DNA from: Clostridium_AM sp963780135
Lineage (GTDB): Bacteria > Bacillota > Clostridia > Clostridiales > Clostridiaceae
Length of the DNA stretch: 64,000 nucleotides
Direction of reading: 5' to 3'
Assembly (NCBI GenBank): GCA_963780135.1
Contig: CAWAAR010000003.1
Coordinates: 3,348,001-3,412,000, forward strand
The first letter of the stretch is position 1. The number at the start of each line of letters is the position of its first letter. The notes under the pieces are model-generated. The model did no database searches. It worked only from the letters and a program-made list of their open reading frames with translations, and had not been told where the DNA came from. Shown one piece after another: positions 17,153 through 25,770 of the stretch. The position numbers and the translations under genes are program-made.

Positions 17153-19393
17153 ATGCATATTGATTTAAAAGGACTCAGACAAAATAATTTAAAAAATATA
17201 TCTCTAAGTATTCCTAAAGAAAAAATTGTAGTATTTACAGGCGTTTCAGGCTCAGGAAAGTCAAGTATTGTATTTGATACAATTGCAGCAGAATCACAAA
17301 GACAGATGAATGAAACCTATTCTGCATTTATAAGAGGAAGACTTCCTAAATATGAGAAACCACATGTAGATTATATAGATAATCTTACAGCATCGGTTAT
17401 TGTAGATCAAACAACATTGGGTGGAAATATTCGCTCAACAGTGGGAACAATTTCAGATTTGTATGCAAGTTTACGTTTGCTGTTTTCAAGAATAGGAACA
17501 CCTATAGTGGGAACTGCATCATGTTTTTCCTTTAATGATCCAAAGGGGATGTGTAAAAGATGTTCAGGAATTGGTAAAGTTACTATAATTGATATGGAAG
17601 CCATGTTAGATAAGAGTAAGTCTTGGATGGAAGGGTGTGTAAAGGATTCACTATATAAACCTGGAAACTGGTATTGGAAGCAGTATACAGAGTCAGGAAT
17701 ATTTGATGCTAGAAAGCCTCTTAATGCATATACCAAGGAGGAATATAATCTTTTAATATATGGTTCAAGAGACGGAAAAAGTGAGCAGGAATATCCAAAG
17801 ATTGAAGGACTCTTTAATCACTATACTAGGTTGTATTTAAAAAGAGATACCAGTAATATGAGTAGTCATACAAAAAAGAAGTCAGAAAATCTTATAAAAG
17901 AAGAACTATGTCCAGTTTGCAAAGGAAAACGACTTAATGAGCAAGTGCTAAATTGTAAAATACAAGGATATTCTATTGCAGATATGTGTGAAATGGAATT
18001 TGTAGAACTTTTTAGTGTACTTAAAACTATTAATGATAAACGAGTAGATACCATAGTACAATCTATCTGTGATGGTTTGGAAAGAATGATAGAAATAGGG
18101 TTACCTTATCTACATTTAAATAGAGAATCTTCTACCTTATCAGGAGGTGAAGCTCAGCGTGTTAAATTAGTTAGATATATGGGAAGCAGTCTTACTGGCA
18201 TGACATATATATTTGATGAACCCAGTACAGGACTTCATCCAAGAGATGTAAATAGAATGAATCAATTACTTATAAAGCTGCGTGATAAAGGAAATACAGT
18301 GCTTGTTGTAGAACATGATAAAGATGTAATTTCTATTGCAGATGAAATAATTGATGTGGGTCCACATGCCGGAAAAAAAGGTGGTGAGATTGTATTTCAA
18401 GGAAGTTATGAAGAACTATTGCAGGCAGATACATTGACTTCAAAAGCCATGAAAATAACTGTGCTCCCTAAGGAAAAAGTTAGGCAAGCACAAGGATATC
18501 TTTCTATCATGGATGCAAAACTACATAATCTTAAAAACATAAATGTTAATATTCCAAAAGATGTAATTACTGTTGTAACAGGTGTTGCAGGATCTGGCAA
18601 AAGCACTTTAATATCGCAGGTGTTTGCTGAAGTATATAAAGACAATGTGGTGAAAGTAGATCAGGGGCCAATAACTGCTACAAGTCGTTCTATGCCAGCT
18701 ACATTTTTAGGCTTCTTTGATGAGATTCGAAGGTTATTTGCAAATGAAAATAGAGTAGATGAGGGATTATTTAGTTTTAATTCAAAGGGTGCATGTTCTG
18801 TGTGCAAAGGGAAAGGTGTTATTGTAACTGAATTAGCATTTATGGATCCTGTTATAACAGAATGTGAAGCTTGCATGGGAAGCAGGTATAGTGAGGATGC
18901 TTTATCCTATGGGTATAAGGATAAGAATATTGTGGAAGTATTATCTATGACAGTGGATGAAGCACTAATATTCTTTGAAGATAAAAAAATAAAGAAAAGT
19001 TTACAGGCAATGAAAGAAGTAGGATTATCATATATGACATTAGGACAGCCACTTAATACACTATCTGGTGGTGAAAGGCAGCGTATGAAGCTAGCAAAAT
19101 ATATAAATAAGAAAGGTAATATTTACATATTAGATGAGCCAACCACAGGTTTGCATGTCTCAGATATTAATAAGTTACTACAACTTTTTGAAAGAATGAT
19201 TGATAGGGGAAATACAGTTATTATCATTGAACATAATCTTGAAGTTATAAAACAAGCTGATTGGATTATTGATATAGGACCAGATGGTGGAAAAAATGGC
19301 GGGCAAGTAGTATTTGAAGGCACTCCAATTGATATGCTAAATAAAGGAAATACAATTACTGCTAAGTGCTTAAGAAAAGAAATGACGTGTTAA
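17153..19393 (+). CDS. UvrA-like ABC ATPase (short, resistance-type paralogue)
   Basis: 746 aa against about 940 for housekeeping UvrA. Two ABC modules are complete. Module 1: Walker A GVSGSGKSS (about 29), signature TLSGGEAQR (about 328), Walker B FDEPSTGLHP. Module 2: GVAGSGKST (about 476), TLSGGERQR (about 636), LDEPTTGLH. Zinc-finger CxxC pairs lie near 133, 253, 548 and 570. The shortening affects the insertion domains, including the UvrB-binding region. Such UvrA2/DrrC-type proteins protect against DNA-binding drugs. The MerR partner supports inducible resistance. Confidence 0.88.
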   Translation: MHIDLKGLRQNNLKNISLSIPKEKIVVFTGVSGSGKSSIVFDTIAAESQRQMNETYSAFIRGRLPKYEKPHVDYIDNLTASVIVDQTTLGGNIRSTVGTISDLYASLRLLFSRIGTPIVGTASCFSFNDPKGMCKRCSGIGKVTIIDMEAMLDKSKSWMEGCVKDSLYKPGNWYWKQYTESGIFDARKPLNAYTKEEYNLLIYGSRDGKSEQEYPKIEGLFNHYTRLYLKRDTSNMSSHTKKKSENLIKEELCPVCKGKRLNEQVLNCKIQGYSIADMCEMEFVELFSVLKTINDKRVDTIVQSICDGLERMIEIGLPYLHLNRESSTLSGGEAQRVKLVRYMGSSLTGMTYIFDEPSTGLHPRDVNRMNQLLIKLRDKGNTVLVVEHDKDVISIADEIIDVGPHAGKKGGEIVFQGSYEELLQADTLTSKAMKITVLPKEKVRQAQGYLSIMDAKLHNLKNINVNIPKDVITVVTGVAGSGKSTLISQVFAEVYKDNVVKVDQGPITATSRSMPATFLGFFDEIRRLFANENRVDEGLFSFNSKGACSVCKGKGVIVTELAFMDPVITECEACMGSRYSEDALSYGYKDKNIVEVLSMTVDEALIFFEDKKIKKSLQAMKEVGLSYMTLGQPLNTLSGGERQRMKLAKYINKKGNIYILDEPTTGLHVSDINKLLQLFERMIDRGNTVIIIEHNLEVIKQADWIIDIGPDGGKNGGQVVFEGTPIDMLNKGNTITAKCLRKEMTC

Positions 19394-19429
19394 AAAATTA
19401 AATGTGATTTATAAAAAGTTTATGTTGAT

Positions 19430-19470
19430 AAAGACCACGCCTAAGTAATATTCAGCGTGGTCTTTAATAT
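19430..19470. terminator. Bidirectional terminator
   Basis: AAAGACCACGC (19430-19440) pairs with GCGTGGTCTTT (19455-19465), T-rich downstream. Lies between the convergent uvrA-like gene and the repeat-tailed membrane-protein gene. Confidence 0.8.
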
Positions 19471-19519
19471 TTTAAAGGATTATAAAATTAAGTCATCATT
19501 AAGAAAATATATTGATTAG

Positions 19520-19890
19520 TTAATTGCCCGTACTTTCAGTTGATGTCTTTGAACTTGAATTGACCGTTGTTGTCCCTCCAGTGGGTGCCTTTGAATCTGT
19601 GTTTTTGGGTGTATCTCCAGTAGGCGTCTTCGGATCTGAATTGACCGTTGATGATCCTTCCGTAGATGATTTTGAATCTGTATTTTTAGTGGTTCCTTCT
19701 GTAGGTGCCTTTGAATCTGTATTTTTGGTTGTCCCTCCAGTAGATGTATTTGAACCTGCATTGACCGTTGTTTCTCCCGTTGATGTTTTTGAATTTGTAT
19801 TTTCAGTTGATCCTCCAGCAGATGTCTTTGAATTTGTATTGACCGTTGTTTTTCCATTTGATGCTTTTGAACCTGTATTTTTAGTTGCTT
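19520..19890. repeat. 39-bp coding minisatellite
   Basis: Nine tandem, diverged 39-bp units encode the Thr/Ser/Asn-rich tail of the surrounding gene. The units alternate between KNTDSK-type and VNTNSK-type, suggesting past doublet duplications. Copy number could vary between strains. Confidence 0.8.
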
Positions 19891-20653
19891 TTTCTGATGA
19901 ACTTGAGCCATCAGTTGATTGAGTAGGAGCATTAGTTTTTATATCAGGAGTTGGTGTATTAGCAAATGCAGATTTCAAATAAGACTTTCCTAAAAATCCA
20001 ACAAATGCAAGCAAAGTAATTGATAAAATAATTATCATTGCCTTTTTATTATTACTAGTTTTTTTATTCCCTTTATTTAACGTTCTTTCATCACCGGATA
20101 CTCTATTCATAACCATTGTAAAGTCATCTTTTTCATTAGAAGGTCTTGTTTCAGGTTTTGAAATTGTCTGATTTACATTTTTATTTACATTAAACAATGA
20201 GGATAGTATTCCATTCTGCCCTAGACGGTCTATCTGCTTAAAATTTTCAGGTGATCTGATTACAATAACAGGTTTACTCATTGTATGTTGATTCTCTGCG
20301 TATACTGTAACTGAAAACTTATCATCTTTACTTAAAAAAGGAATATACACATCTAAAGTATTATTTTCCATTGAAGAATCAAATTTTAAACCTTTTGTTA
20401 TTTTGGCATCTATAGCCCTTAAGTTAGTTCGTGGACTTTGTATATACAGCGTTAAATCATGAATTGTTTTATTTGATACATTACTAACAGCAATAATGTA
20501 TGCGCAAAGTTTTTTATTATCAATTTTTATAGGCATAGAATTTCTTATATTGCATAATATTCTAGGTGCCAAATTTTTGTAATACTCTAATAATAACCCA
20601 GATATAAATGATATTATTATAGTTATAATTGCAGTTTTTATAATGTTTCCCAT
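19520..20653 (-). CDS. Membrane protein with nine 13-residue Thr/Ser/Asn repeats
   Basis: 377 aa, family not recognised. There is a TM helix at the N terminus (about 5-23). A soluble domain (about 30-150) has an immunoglobulin-like look (DLTLYIQSP, KFSVTVYAE). A linker, a second TM (about 208-226), then a tail from about 240 follow. The tail is nine degenerate units of the type KNTDSKAPTEGTT / VNTNSKTSAGGST (39-bp repeats). If both helices insert, the domain and tail could lie on the same side. The tail resembles a low-complexity wall-spanning stalk; no LPXTG sorting signal follows. Confidence 0.7.
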   Translation of the reverse strand: MGNIIKTAIITIIISFISGLLLEYYKNLAPRILCNIRNSMPIKIDNKKLCAYIIAVSNVSNKTIHDLTLYIQSPRTNLRAIDAKITKGLKFDSSMENNTLDVYIPFLSKDDKFSVTVYAENQHTMSKPVIVIRSPENFKQIDRLGQNGILSSLFNVNKNVNQTISKPETRPSNEKDDFTMVMNRVSGDERTLNKGNKKTSNNKKAMIIILSITLLAFVGFLGKSYLKSAFANTPTPDIKTNAPTQSTDGSSSSEKATKNTGSKASNGKTTVNTNSKTSAGGSTENTNSKTSTGETTVNAGSNTSTGGTTKNTDSKAPTEGTTKNTDSKSSTEGSSTVNSDPKTPTGDTPKNTDSKAPTGGTTTVNSSSKTSTESTGN

Positions 20654-20868
20654 ATTAATTCTCGCTTCCTTATTTTTTCCGATTACGTATAAATTATAAA
20701 GTAGATAGATATTTGTGTCAAACTTAAAAATTAAGTATAATAGCCCTAAAAACTCAGATAAAAAATGATTACTTTTTAATTAGTTTCTTTTTACAAAGGA
20801 TGATGAATTTATAGTAAAATTAATATAAGATAACAAAAATTAGAATGATTATTAAAGGAGCTTATAAA

Positions 20869-21774
20869 ATGTCAGAAAAAATATTGAATGAAACTATTTG
20901 TTTAAAAGAATTTATATCGGAAAAAGAATATGAAGAGATAAGTGAACTTGAGAAAGTTTGCAATTTAGCTGATAAAACAAGATTAAAGCTAGAATTGGAT
21001 TATAAGTTAAATATGAATGGAAACTCTGAAGCAGGATTAAAAAACATTAATGAATTTTTTTATTATGAAGGAGATATTTTAGTAGCATACCTTGGTATTT
21101 CAAGTTATGTGAGTAATGTGGTGGAATTAAATGGCATGACTCATCCTCATTTTAGAAGAAAAGGAATCTTTAAAAAATTATTTGAAACAGCAGTAGAGTC
21201 CTGTGAGAAAAGAAAACTTGACAATATATTATTATTAACAGATGACAAATCTAATTCTGGAATTGAATTTATAAAGGCAGTGGGTGGAAGTTACAATTTT
21301 TCAGAGTACGGAATGAAGGTAATTAATGAGGTTAATTTACAAAGTGAAGGATTTATTATTTTAAGAAAAGCAGAAAAACGAGATAGGAGGGAAATTGCCA
21401 GGCAAAATGCAATATTTTTTAATGATGGAAAAGAAGATGATGAAATTTTTATAGAGATAGAAGAAGCTGTAAATGAAATAACATATATGGTTGAACTTAA
21501 AGAAAAAGTTATAGGTAAAATCAGAATACAATGCGATGATAATTCAGCTTTTGTTTATGGTTTTGGTATACTTCCTAGCTTCAGAGGTAAAGGTTATGGA
21601 AAGGAGGCTTTAAAAGCAGCTTTGAGGCTTATAAGGGAAAAAAGTATTGAAAACATTGAACTTGAAGTAGAATGCAAAAACGATACTGCACTTAAGTTAT
21701 ACAAAGCTTGTGGCTTTGAAGAGCAGTCAGTAATAAATTATTATGAATATGCTTCTACATTAGTTAAGTCGTAA
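20869..21774 (+). CDS. Tandem GNAT-family N-acetyltransferase
   Basis: 301 aa from ATG 20869 (AAAGGAG 8 nt upstream; ATG 20845 lies before that site). Two GNAT domains are fused. The N-terminal one (about 1-150) has the acetyl-CoA loop HPHFRRKGIFKKLF. The C-terminal one (about 160-301) has LPSFRGKGYGKEALKAAL and LYKACGFEEQS. Both pyrophosphate loops (R-x-x-G-x-G/I) look functional. Substrate unknown. Monocistronic. Confidence 0.85.
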   Translation: MSEKILNETICLKEFISEKEYEEISELEKVCNLADKTRLKLELDYKLNMNGNSEAGLKNINEFFYYEGDILVAYLGISSYVSNVVELNGMTHPHFRRKGIFKKLFETAVESCEKRKLDNILLLTDDKSNSGIEFIKAVGGSYNFSEYGMKVINEVNLQSEGFIILRKAEKRDRREIARQNAIFFNDGKEDDEIFIEIEEAVNEITYMVELKEKVIGKIRIQCDDNSAFVYGFGILPSFRGKGYGKEALKAALRLIREKSIENIELEVECKNDTALKLYKACGFEEQSVINYYEYASTLVKS

Positions 21775-21924
21775 GAAACATGAAAATTATATCAAAAATA
21801 GTATAAAATTAATAATTTAATTTTACATCTTAAAGACTAATTAGATAAGTGGATATTATATTTCTATTGTTGACAAACTAAGCAGAAAAATTTATACTTA
21901 CAAAGTATGAGAAATTTAGATAAA

Positions 21925-22095
21925 ACTGAATATGGATTGTTAGGTGAGGCTCCTATATTAGATACATGCTACTGCCCAAAAATATCGAGAGATGCCAATG
22001 GGTCAACAGGTACTACCGGATTAAGGTTTTACTTAATGTAGCTGAGTTTAACTCAAAGCTATATAGTGCTAAAGCTCAACGAAGGATATTTATAA
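21925..22095 (+). ncRNA. M-box (ykoK-type) Mg2+ riboswitch
   Basis: Several conserved M-box segments appear in order: GTTAGGTGAGGCTCCTATAT, GCTACTGCCCAAAAAT, GATGCCAATGGGTCAACAGG, TAATGTAGCTGAGT, and TATAGTGCTAAAGCTCAACG. Together they match the Bacillus mgtE leader from memory at nearly every conserved core position. M-box RNAs fold when Mg2+ is plentiful and terminate transcription. A terminator follows at 22127-22157, so this is an OFF switch for the ABC transporter genes downstream. Confidence 0.95.
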
Positions 22096-22126
22096 GAATA
22101 TTTATTTATTCGTCTGTGGAGTTTTT

Positions 22127-22157
22127 TGGGGAGCCTTTTTTAGGGCTCTTTTATTTT
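22127..22157 (+). terminator. Riboswitch-controlled intrinsic terminator
   Basis: GAGCC/GGCTC hairpin extended by G-U pairs and followed by TTTTATTTTT, about 35 nt after the M-box core. It is placed as the expression platform of the riboswitch. Confidence 0.85.
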
Positions 22158-22251
22158 TATTTAAAAATTCAGTGTAACTAATCTATATAAAGCATTTAAT
22201 TAAAGCTTATATAGACTTTATTTTGTACTAGGAAAGGTGGCGGTAATCGTA

Positions 22252-22281
22252 ATGAATACTGAGGATGGTGGTAATTATTGA
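22252..22281 (+). CDS. Possible leader peptide MNTEDGGNY
   Basis: A nine-codon ORF lies between the riboswitch terminator and the permease start, 31 nt before the permease ATG. A purine-rich AGGTGG stretch about 11 nt upstream could serve as ribosome site. The peptide includes an acidic Glu-Asp pair. Short Mg2+-transporter leader peptides are known in enterobacteria (MgtL), but similarity in position is the only link here. It may be chance. Confidence 0.3.
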   Translation: MNTEDGGNY

Positions 22282-22312
22282 TTAACAAGTAAATTAAAGG
22301 AGAGTGATTAAA

Positions 22313-24031
22313 ATGAAGTTAGAAAAAACAGTTGTAAATAGAAAGCTTGGAGTACTTGATATAATTATATTTTTAGTTATTGTATCAATATTATATTTAG
22401 CAATTTCTCCAGGAATAAAAGGAAATATAAGTACTAGAGGGATACAGGTTTCAACAGATATAAGAAATCTCCCAGTGTATGTTTTGAAATCAGTTGGTAG
22501 AATGACAGGAGCGTATATTTTATCCTTAATATTTACTCTTGTGTATGGATACATAGCTGCACACAATGAAAAAGCTGAAAAGGTAATGGTGCCAATACTG
22601 GATATTCTTCAATCCATACCAGTATTATCATTTTTGCCTGCAGTAGTTTTAGGATTAATAGCATTATTTCCTAGTCATAATGTAGGTTTAGAATTATCTT
22701 GTATTATATTAATATTTACAGGACAAGCATGGAATATGACCTTTAGTTTCTATCATTCTATAAAAATACTACCTAAAGATTTAAAAGAAGCTTCTGGAGT
22801 ATTTGGATTAAATAAATGGCAAAACTTTAAAAGGCTAGAAGTACCCTTTGCTGTTATTGGACTCGTTTGGAATAGTATGATGTCTTGGGCAGGTGGATGG
22901 TTCTTTCTTATGGCTTGTGAGATGTTTACATTAAAAGGTAAGGATTTTAGACTTGAAGGTATTGGTTCTTTTTTGCAAACTGCTGCAAGCCAAGGGGACA
23001 AGAAAGCATTAGCTTGGGGAATAGCTGTATTAATATTGGTTATTGTAATTTTAGATCAATTATTTTGGAAACCAGTAACCGTTTGGGCAGATAAGTTTAA
23101 AATGGAACTTACCGAATCTGGTGAAGTACCTCGTTCATTTGTACTTACGCTTTTGAGAAGATCAGTGATTGTTGAGTTTTTTATTGAAAAAGTATATGAA
23201 CCTGTTGCAGAAAATTTAAATGATGCTATAGATAGATCCTTTGTAAAGCTTGCGAGTAAAGAAAGAGCAAAAGGAAAGGGAATAGGTTTTACATTTATAT
23301 GGGTAGTAAGAGTATTGGTTTGTGGAGTGCTTTTATATTCAGGATTTAATGCATTTAAATTATTAATGCAGCTTTCAAAAAATGAATGGGGCAGGATACT
23401 TCCTTCCGTAGGTTATTCGTTCTTAAGAGTTATTGCAGCTCAAGTTATAGCATTAATATGGACAGTACCTGTAGGAGTAGCTATAGGTATGAATAAGAAG
23501 GTAGCAAATGTTCTGCAACCCATTATTCAGATTGTAGCTTCAATACCAGCAACTGCACTTTTTCCTGTAATTTTGATATATTTTATGAATAAACTTGGTG
23601 GACTTAATATTGCATCAGTGATTTTAATGCTAATGGGAACTCAGTGGTATATATTATTTAATGTAATTGCAGGCGCAATGTCTATTCCTGAGGATTTAAA
23701 AGCTGCAGCTAAAACCTTTGGTATTAAAGGTTTTAAAAAATGGAAAGTTCTTATACTTCCTTCTATATTCCCTTATCTTTTAACTGGAATGGTAACAGCT
23801 ACAGGTGGATGCTGGAATGCAAGTATTGTATCTGAATATGTTAACTTTGGTGGAAGAACTATATCTACTATAGGACTTGGAGCTCTTATATCAGAGTCCA
23901 CAGAAAAAGGAAATTATCCTCTTTTACTTATAGCAACTATTATTATGTGTATTGTAGTAGTTGTTGTTAATAAAACGCTGTGGAAGAGATTATATTCACT
24001 GTCAGAAGAAAAATTTAAAATAGAATTATAA
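22313..24031 (+). CDS. ABC transporter, fused double permease of nitrate/taurine type
   Basis: 572 aa from ATG 22313, with AAGGAG 10 nt upstream; GTG 22304 is too close to that site. Two BPD_transp_1 domains are fused, about 40-255 and 330-565. Each carries an EAA-type loop for the ATPase (DLKEASGVFGLNKWQNFKRL and DLKAAAKTFGIKGFKKWKVL). About twelve membrane segments. The family resembles SsuC/TauC permeases, normally single-domain and paired with a binding protein. Placed under an M-box riboswitch, it is a candidate Mg2+ or Mg2+-linked importer. The substrate is inference. Confidence 0.88.
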   Translation: MKLEKTVVNRKLGVLDIIIFLVIVSILYLAISPGIKGNISTRGIQVSTDIRNLPVYVLKSVGRMTGAYILSLIFTLVYGYIAAHNEKAEKVMVPILDILQSIPVLSFLPAVVLGLIALFPSHNVGLELSCIILIFTGQAWNMTFSFYHSIKILPKDLKEASGVFGLNKWQNFKRLEVPFAVIGLVWNSMMSWAGGWFFLMACEMFTLKGKDFRLEGIGSFLQTAASQGDKKALAWGIAVLILVIVILDQLFWKPVTVWADKFKMELTESGEVPRSFVLTLLRRSVIVEFFIEKVYEPVAENLNDAIDRSFVKLASKERAKGKGIGFTFIWVVRVLVCGVLLYSGFNAFKLLMQLSKNEWGRILPSVGYSFLRVIAAQVIALIWTVPVGVAIGMNKKVANVLQPIIQIVASIPATALFPVILIYFMNKLGGLNIASVILMLMGTQWYILFNVIAGAMSIPEDLKAAAKTFGIKGFKKWKVLILPSIFPYLLTGMVTATGGCWNASIVSEYVNFGGRTISTIGLGALISESTEKGNYPLLLIATIIMCIVVVVVNKTLWKRLYSLSEEKFKIEL

Positions 24032-24044
24032 AGGGGTGGAAAAT

Positions 24045-25361
24045 ATGAAGAACGTAAAAGAATTTATAAAGGTTAAAGGAATTACAAAATATTTTGGCGG
24101 TTCAGATAAACCTACTTTAGAAGATATAAATTTAACTATAAATGAAGGTGAGTTTATTGCTATATTAGGGCCTTCTGGCTCAGGTAAATCAACGCTTTTA
24201 AGAACTATAACAGGACTAGTAAAATCAGATTATGGTGAAGTGATTTTTGATGGTAAGAAGGTAACTGGAGTAAATCCATATGCTTCTATAGTTTTTCAAA
24301 CTTTTGCACTTTATCCATGGCTTACTGTTCGTGAAAATGTTGAATTAGGACTTAAGGCTAAGGGATTCCCAAAAGATTATACAAGAAGAAAAGCTGAAGA
24401 ACTTATAAGTCTTATAGGTCTTGATGGATTTGAAGAGGCATATCCAAAGGAACTTTCAGGAGGAATGAGACAAAGGGTAGGATTTGCAAGAGCATTAGCA
24501 GTAGAACCAAAGCTGCTTTGCCTAGATGAACCTTTTTCAGCACTAGATTTTTTAACTGCTGAAAATTTAAGAACAGAATTAGTTGATCTATGGCAGGAAA
24601 AAAGAATGCCTATAAAAAGCATAATAATGATTACTCATGGTATTGAAGAGGCAGTACTTATGGCAGATAAGATTGTAATGCTCAGCAGAAATCCTGCACA
24701 TATAATTGCTGAAATTAAAATAGATCTTCCTCATCCAAGGAACAGAAAGTCACCGGAATTTGAAAAAATAGTTGATAATGTTTATAAGTTATTAATCAAA
24801 GGAAAAACTGAAGATAATGAAGAAAAGAAATTAAATAAAAGTGTGAGTTCAAGCAAAGAAAATGGAGAAAAGCCTATTCAGATTCCTGATGCTCATGTTG
24901 GTGTGATGTCTGGTCTACTTGAACTTATAGATGATAACGGTGGTAAGATGGATATATATCAGCTAGGAGGAGACTTAATGATGGAAATAGATGATCTTCT
25001 TCCTAATATAGAAGGCATATCTATGCTTAACTTTGCAGAGGTAAAAGAAGGAGATATTTTTATAACTGAACTTGGAAAAGAATTTGTTGAGTTAGATAAA
25101 GATGAAAGCAAAGAATTGTTTAAAAAGCAGCTAGAAGGTATATCCACATTCAGATTAATAATGAATGTGTTAAATAATAAAAGAAATCATACAATGAAGG
25201 AAGAGTTTTTTAAAGAGTTATTTAAGCAGCATTTTTCACATCATGAAATTGAAGGAATGATGGATATTATAATTGATTGGGGCAGATATGCTGAATTATT
25301 TAGTTATGATCATGATTCAGAAGAACTTTATTTGGATTTAGAAGAAAATCAAGTAATTTAA
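24045..25361 (+). CDS. ABC transporter ATPase with AAA-associated C-terminal domain
   Basis: 438 aa from ATG 24045 (AAGGGGTGG upstream), 13 nt after the permease. Nitrate/sulfonate-type ATPase: Walker A GPSGSGKS at 42-49, signature LSGGMRQRVGFARAL, Walker B LLCLDEPFSALD, H-loop THGIEEAV. After a polar linker (about 255-285) comes an extra domain of about 150 residues, rich in charge and helices. It resembles the AAA-associated C-terminal domain found in some nitrate-type ATPases. It may sense a ligand or gate activity. No substrate-binding protein gene follows. Confidence 0.88.
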   Translation: MKNVKEFIKVKGITKYFGGSDKPTLEDINLTINEGEFIAILGPSGSGKSTLLRTITGLVKSDYGEVIFDGKKVTGVNPYASIVFQTFALYPWLTVRENVELGLKAKGFPKDYTRRKAEELISLIGLDGFEEAYPKELSGGMRQRVGFARALAVEPKLLCLDEPFSALDFLTAENLRTELVDLWQEKRMPIKSIIMITHGIEEAVLMADKIVMLSRNPAHIIAEIKIDLPHPRNRKSPEFEKIVDNVYKLLIKGKTEDNEEKKLNKSVSSSKENGEKPIQIPDAHVGVMSGLLELIDDNGGKMDIYQLGGDLMMEIDDLLPNIEGISMLNFAEVKEGDIFITELGKEFVELDKDESKELFKKQLEGISTFRLIMNVLNNKRNHTMKEEFFKELFKQHFSHHEIEGMMDIIIDWGRYAELFSYDHDSEELYLDLEENQVI

Positions 25362-25402
25362 ATATTACAAAGCATAATGTACTTAAAAAGTTAATGACAT
25401 TT

Positions 25403-25431
25403 TTGAAGGTTCTATGATAAAATGGTATAAT
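25403..25431 (+). promoter_or_regulatory. Sigma-A-like promoter upstream of MITE and rhodanese gene
   Basis: TTGAAG (25403-25408), a 17-bp spacer and TATAAT (25426-25431). The gene it would serve starts 340 bp further on, with a palindromic repeat in between. Confidence 0.55.
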
Positions 25432-25491
25432 TATCTAAATGGTATTAACTCAACTTTTGCACATACAAAGTTTTGACTTAATATAAGCAAG

Positions 25492-25723
25492 ATGCGACGC
25501 TTCGCTTTGCTAGTTGAGAGTTGATAATTGAGAGTGGAGAGTTAATGTGGATTTTTTTCCGTTACACTACAAAAAATCTTTGATTAAATTTTTCATGGCT
25601 CGTTTCGCTAAAACGAAACATTGCTGACTTATATAAATTTAAAGATTTTTTGCGATAGCTAAAAATCAACCTTCACTCTCGACTCTCAATTCTACACTCT
25701 CCACTAAAAAAGTTGCGTCGCAT
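25492..25723. repeat. MITE-like palindromic element (TTGAGAGTT family)
   Basis: About 232 bp, bounded by the exact inverted pair ATGCGACGC (25492-25500) and GCGTCGCAT (25715-25723). Inside, GTTGAGAGTTGATAATTGAG and its degenerate complement (CTCGACTCTCAATTCT) form a second level. The centre also has a GTTTCGCTAAAACGAAAC hairpin. No coding capacity. It lies between a promoter and the rhodanese gene, so it forms part of that mRNA leader. A smaller relative is at 15940-16005. Confidence 0.75.
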
Positions 25724-25770
25724 AATTTTTAAACTGCGAAAGTAGATATTAATGAATTGGAGGAACTGAA

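Noticed and set aside
19520..19890. Tandem repeats as a possible CRISPR array
   Set aside because: The 39-bp units are contiguous, without unique spacers, and encode protein repeats; no cas genes are present.
19516..19932. Two alternative long frames across the repeat region (both strands)
   Set aside because: They are by-products of the repetitive coding sequence; only the 377-aa minus-strand frame has a start with a ribosome site and a structured N-terminal part.
21966..22181. 71-aa plus-strand ORF
   Set aside because: It lies wholly inside the M-box riboswitch and its terminator and has no ribosome site.
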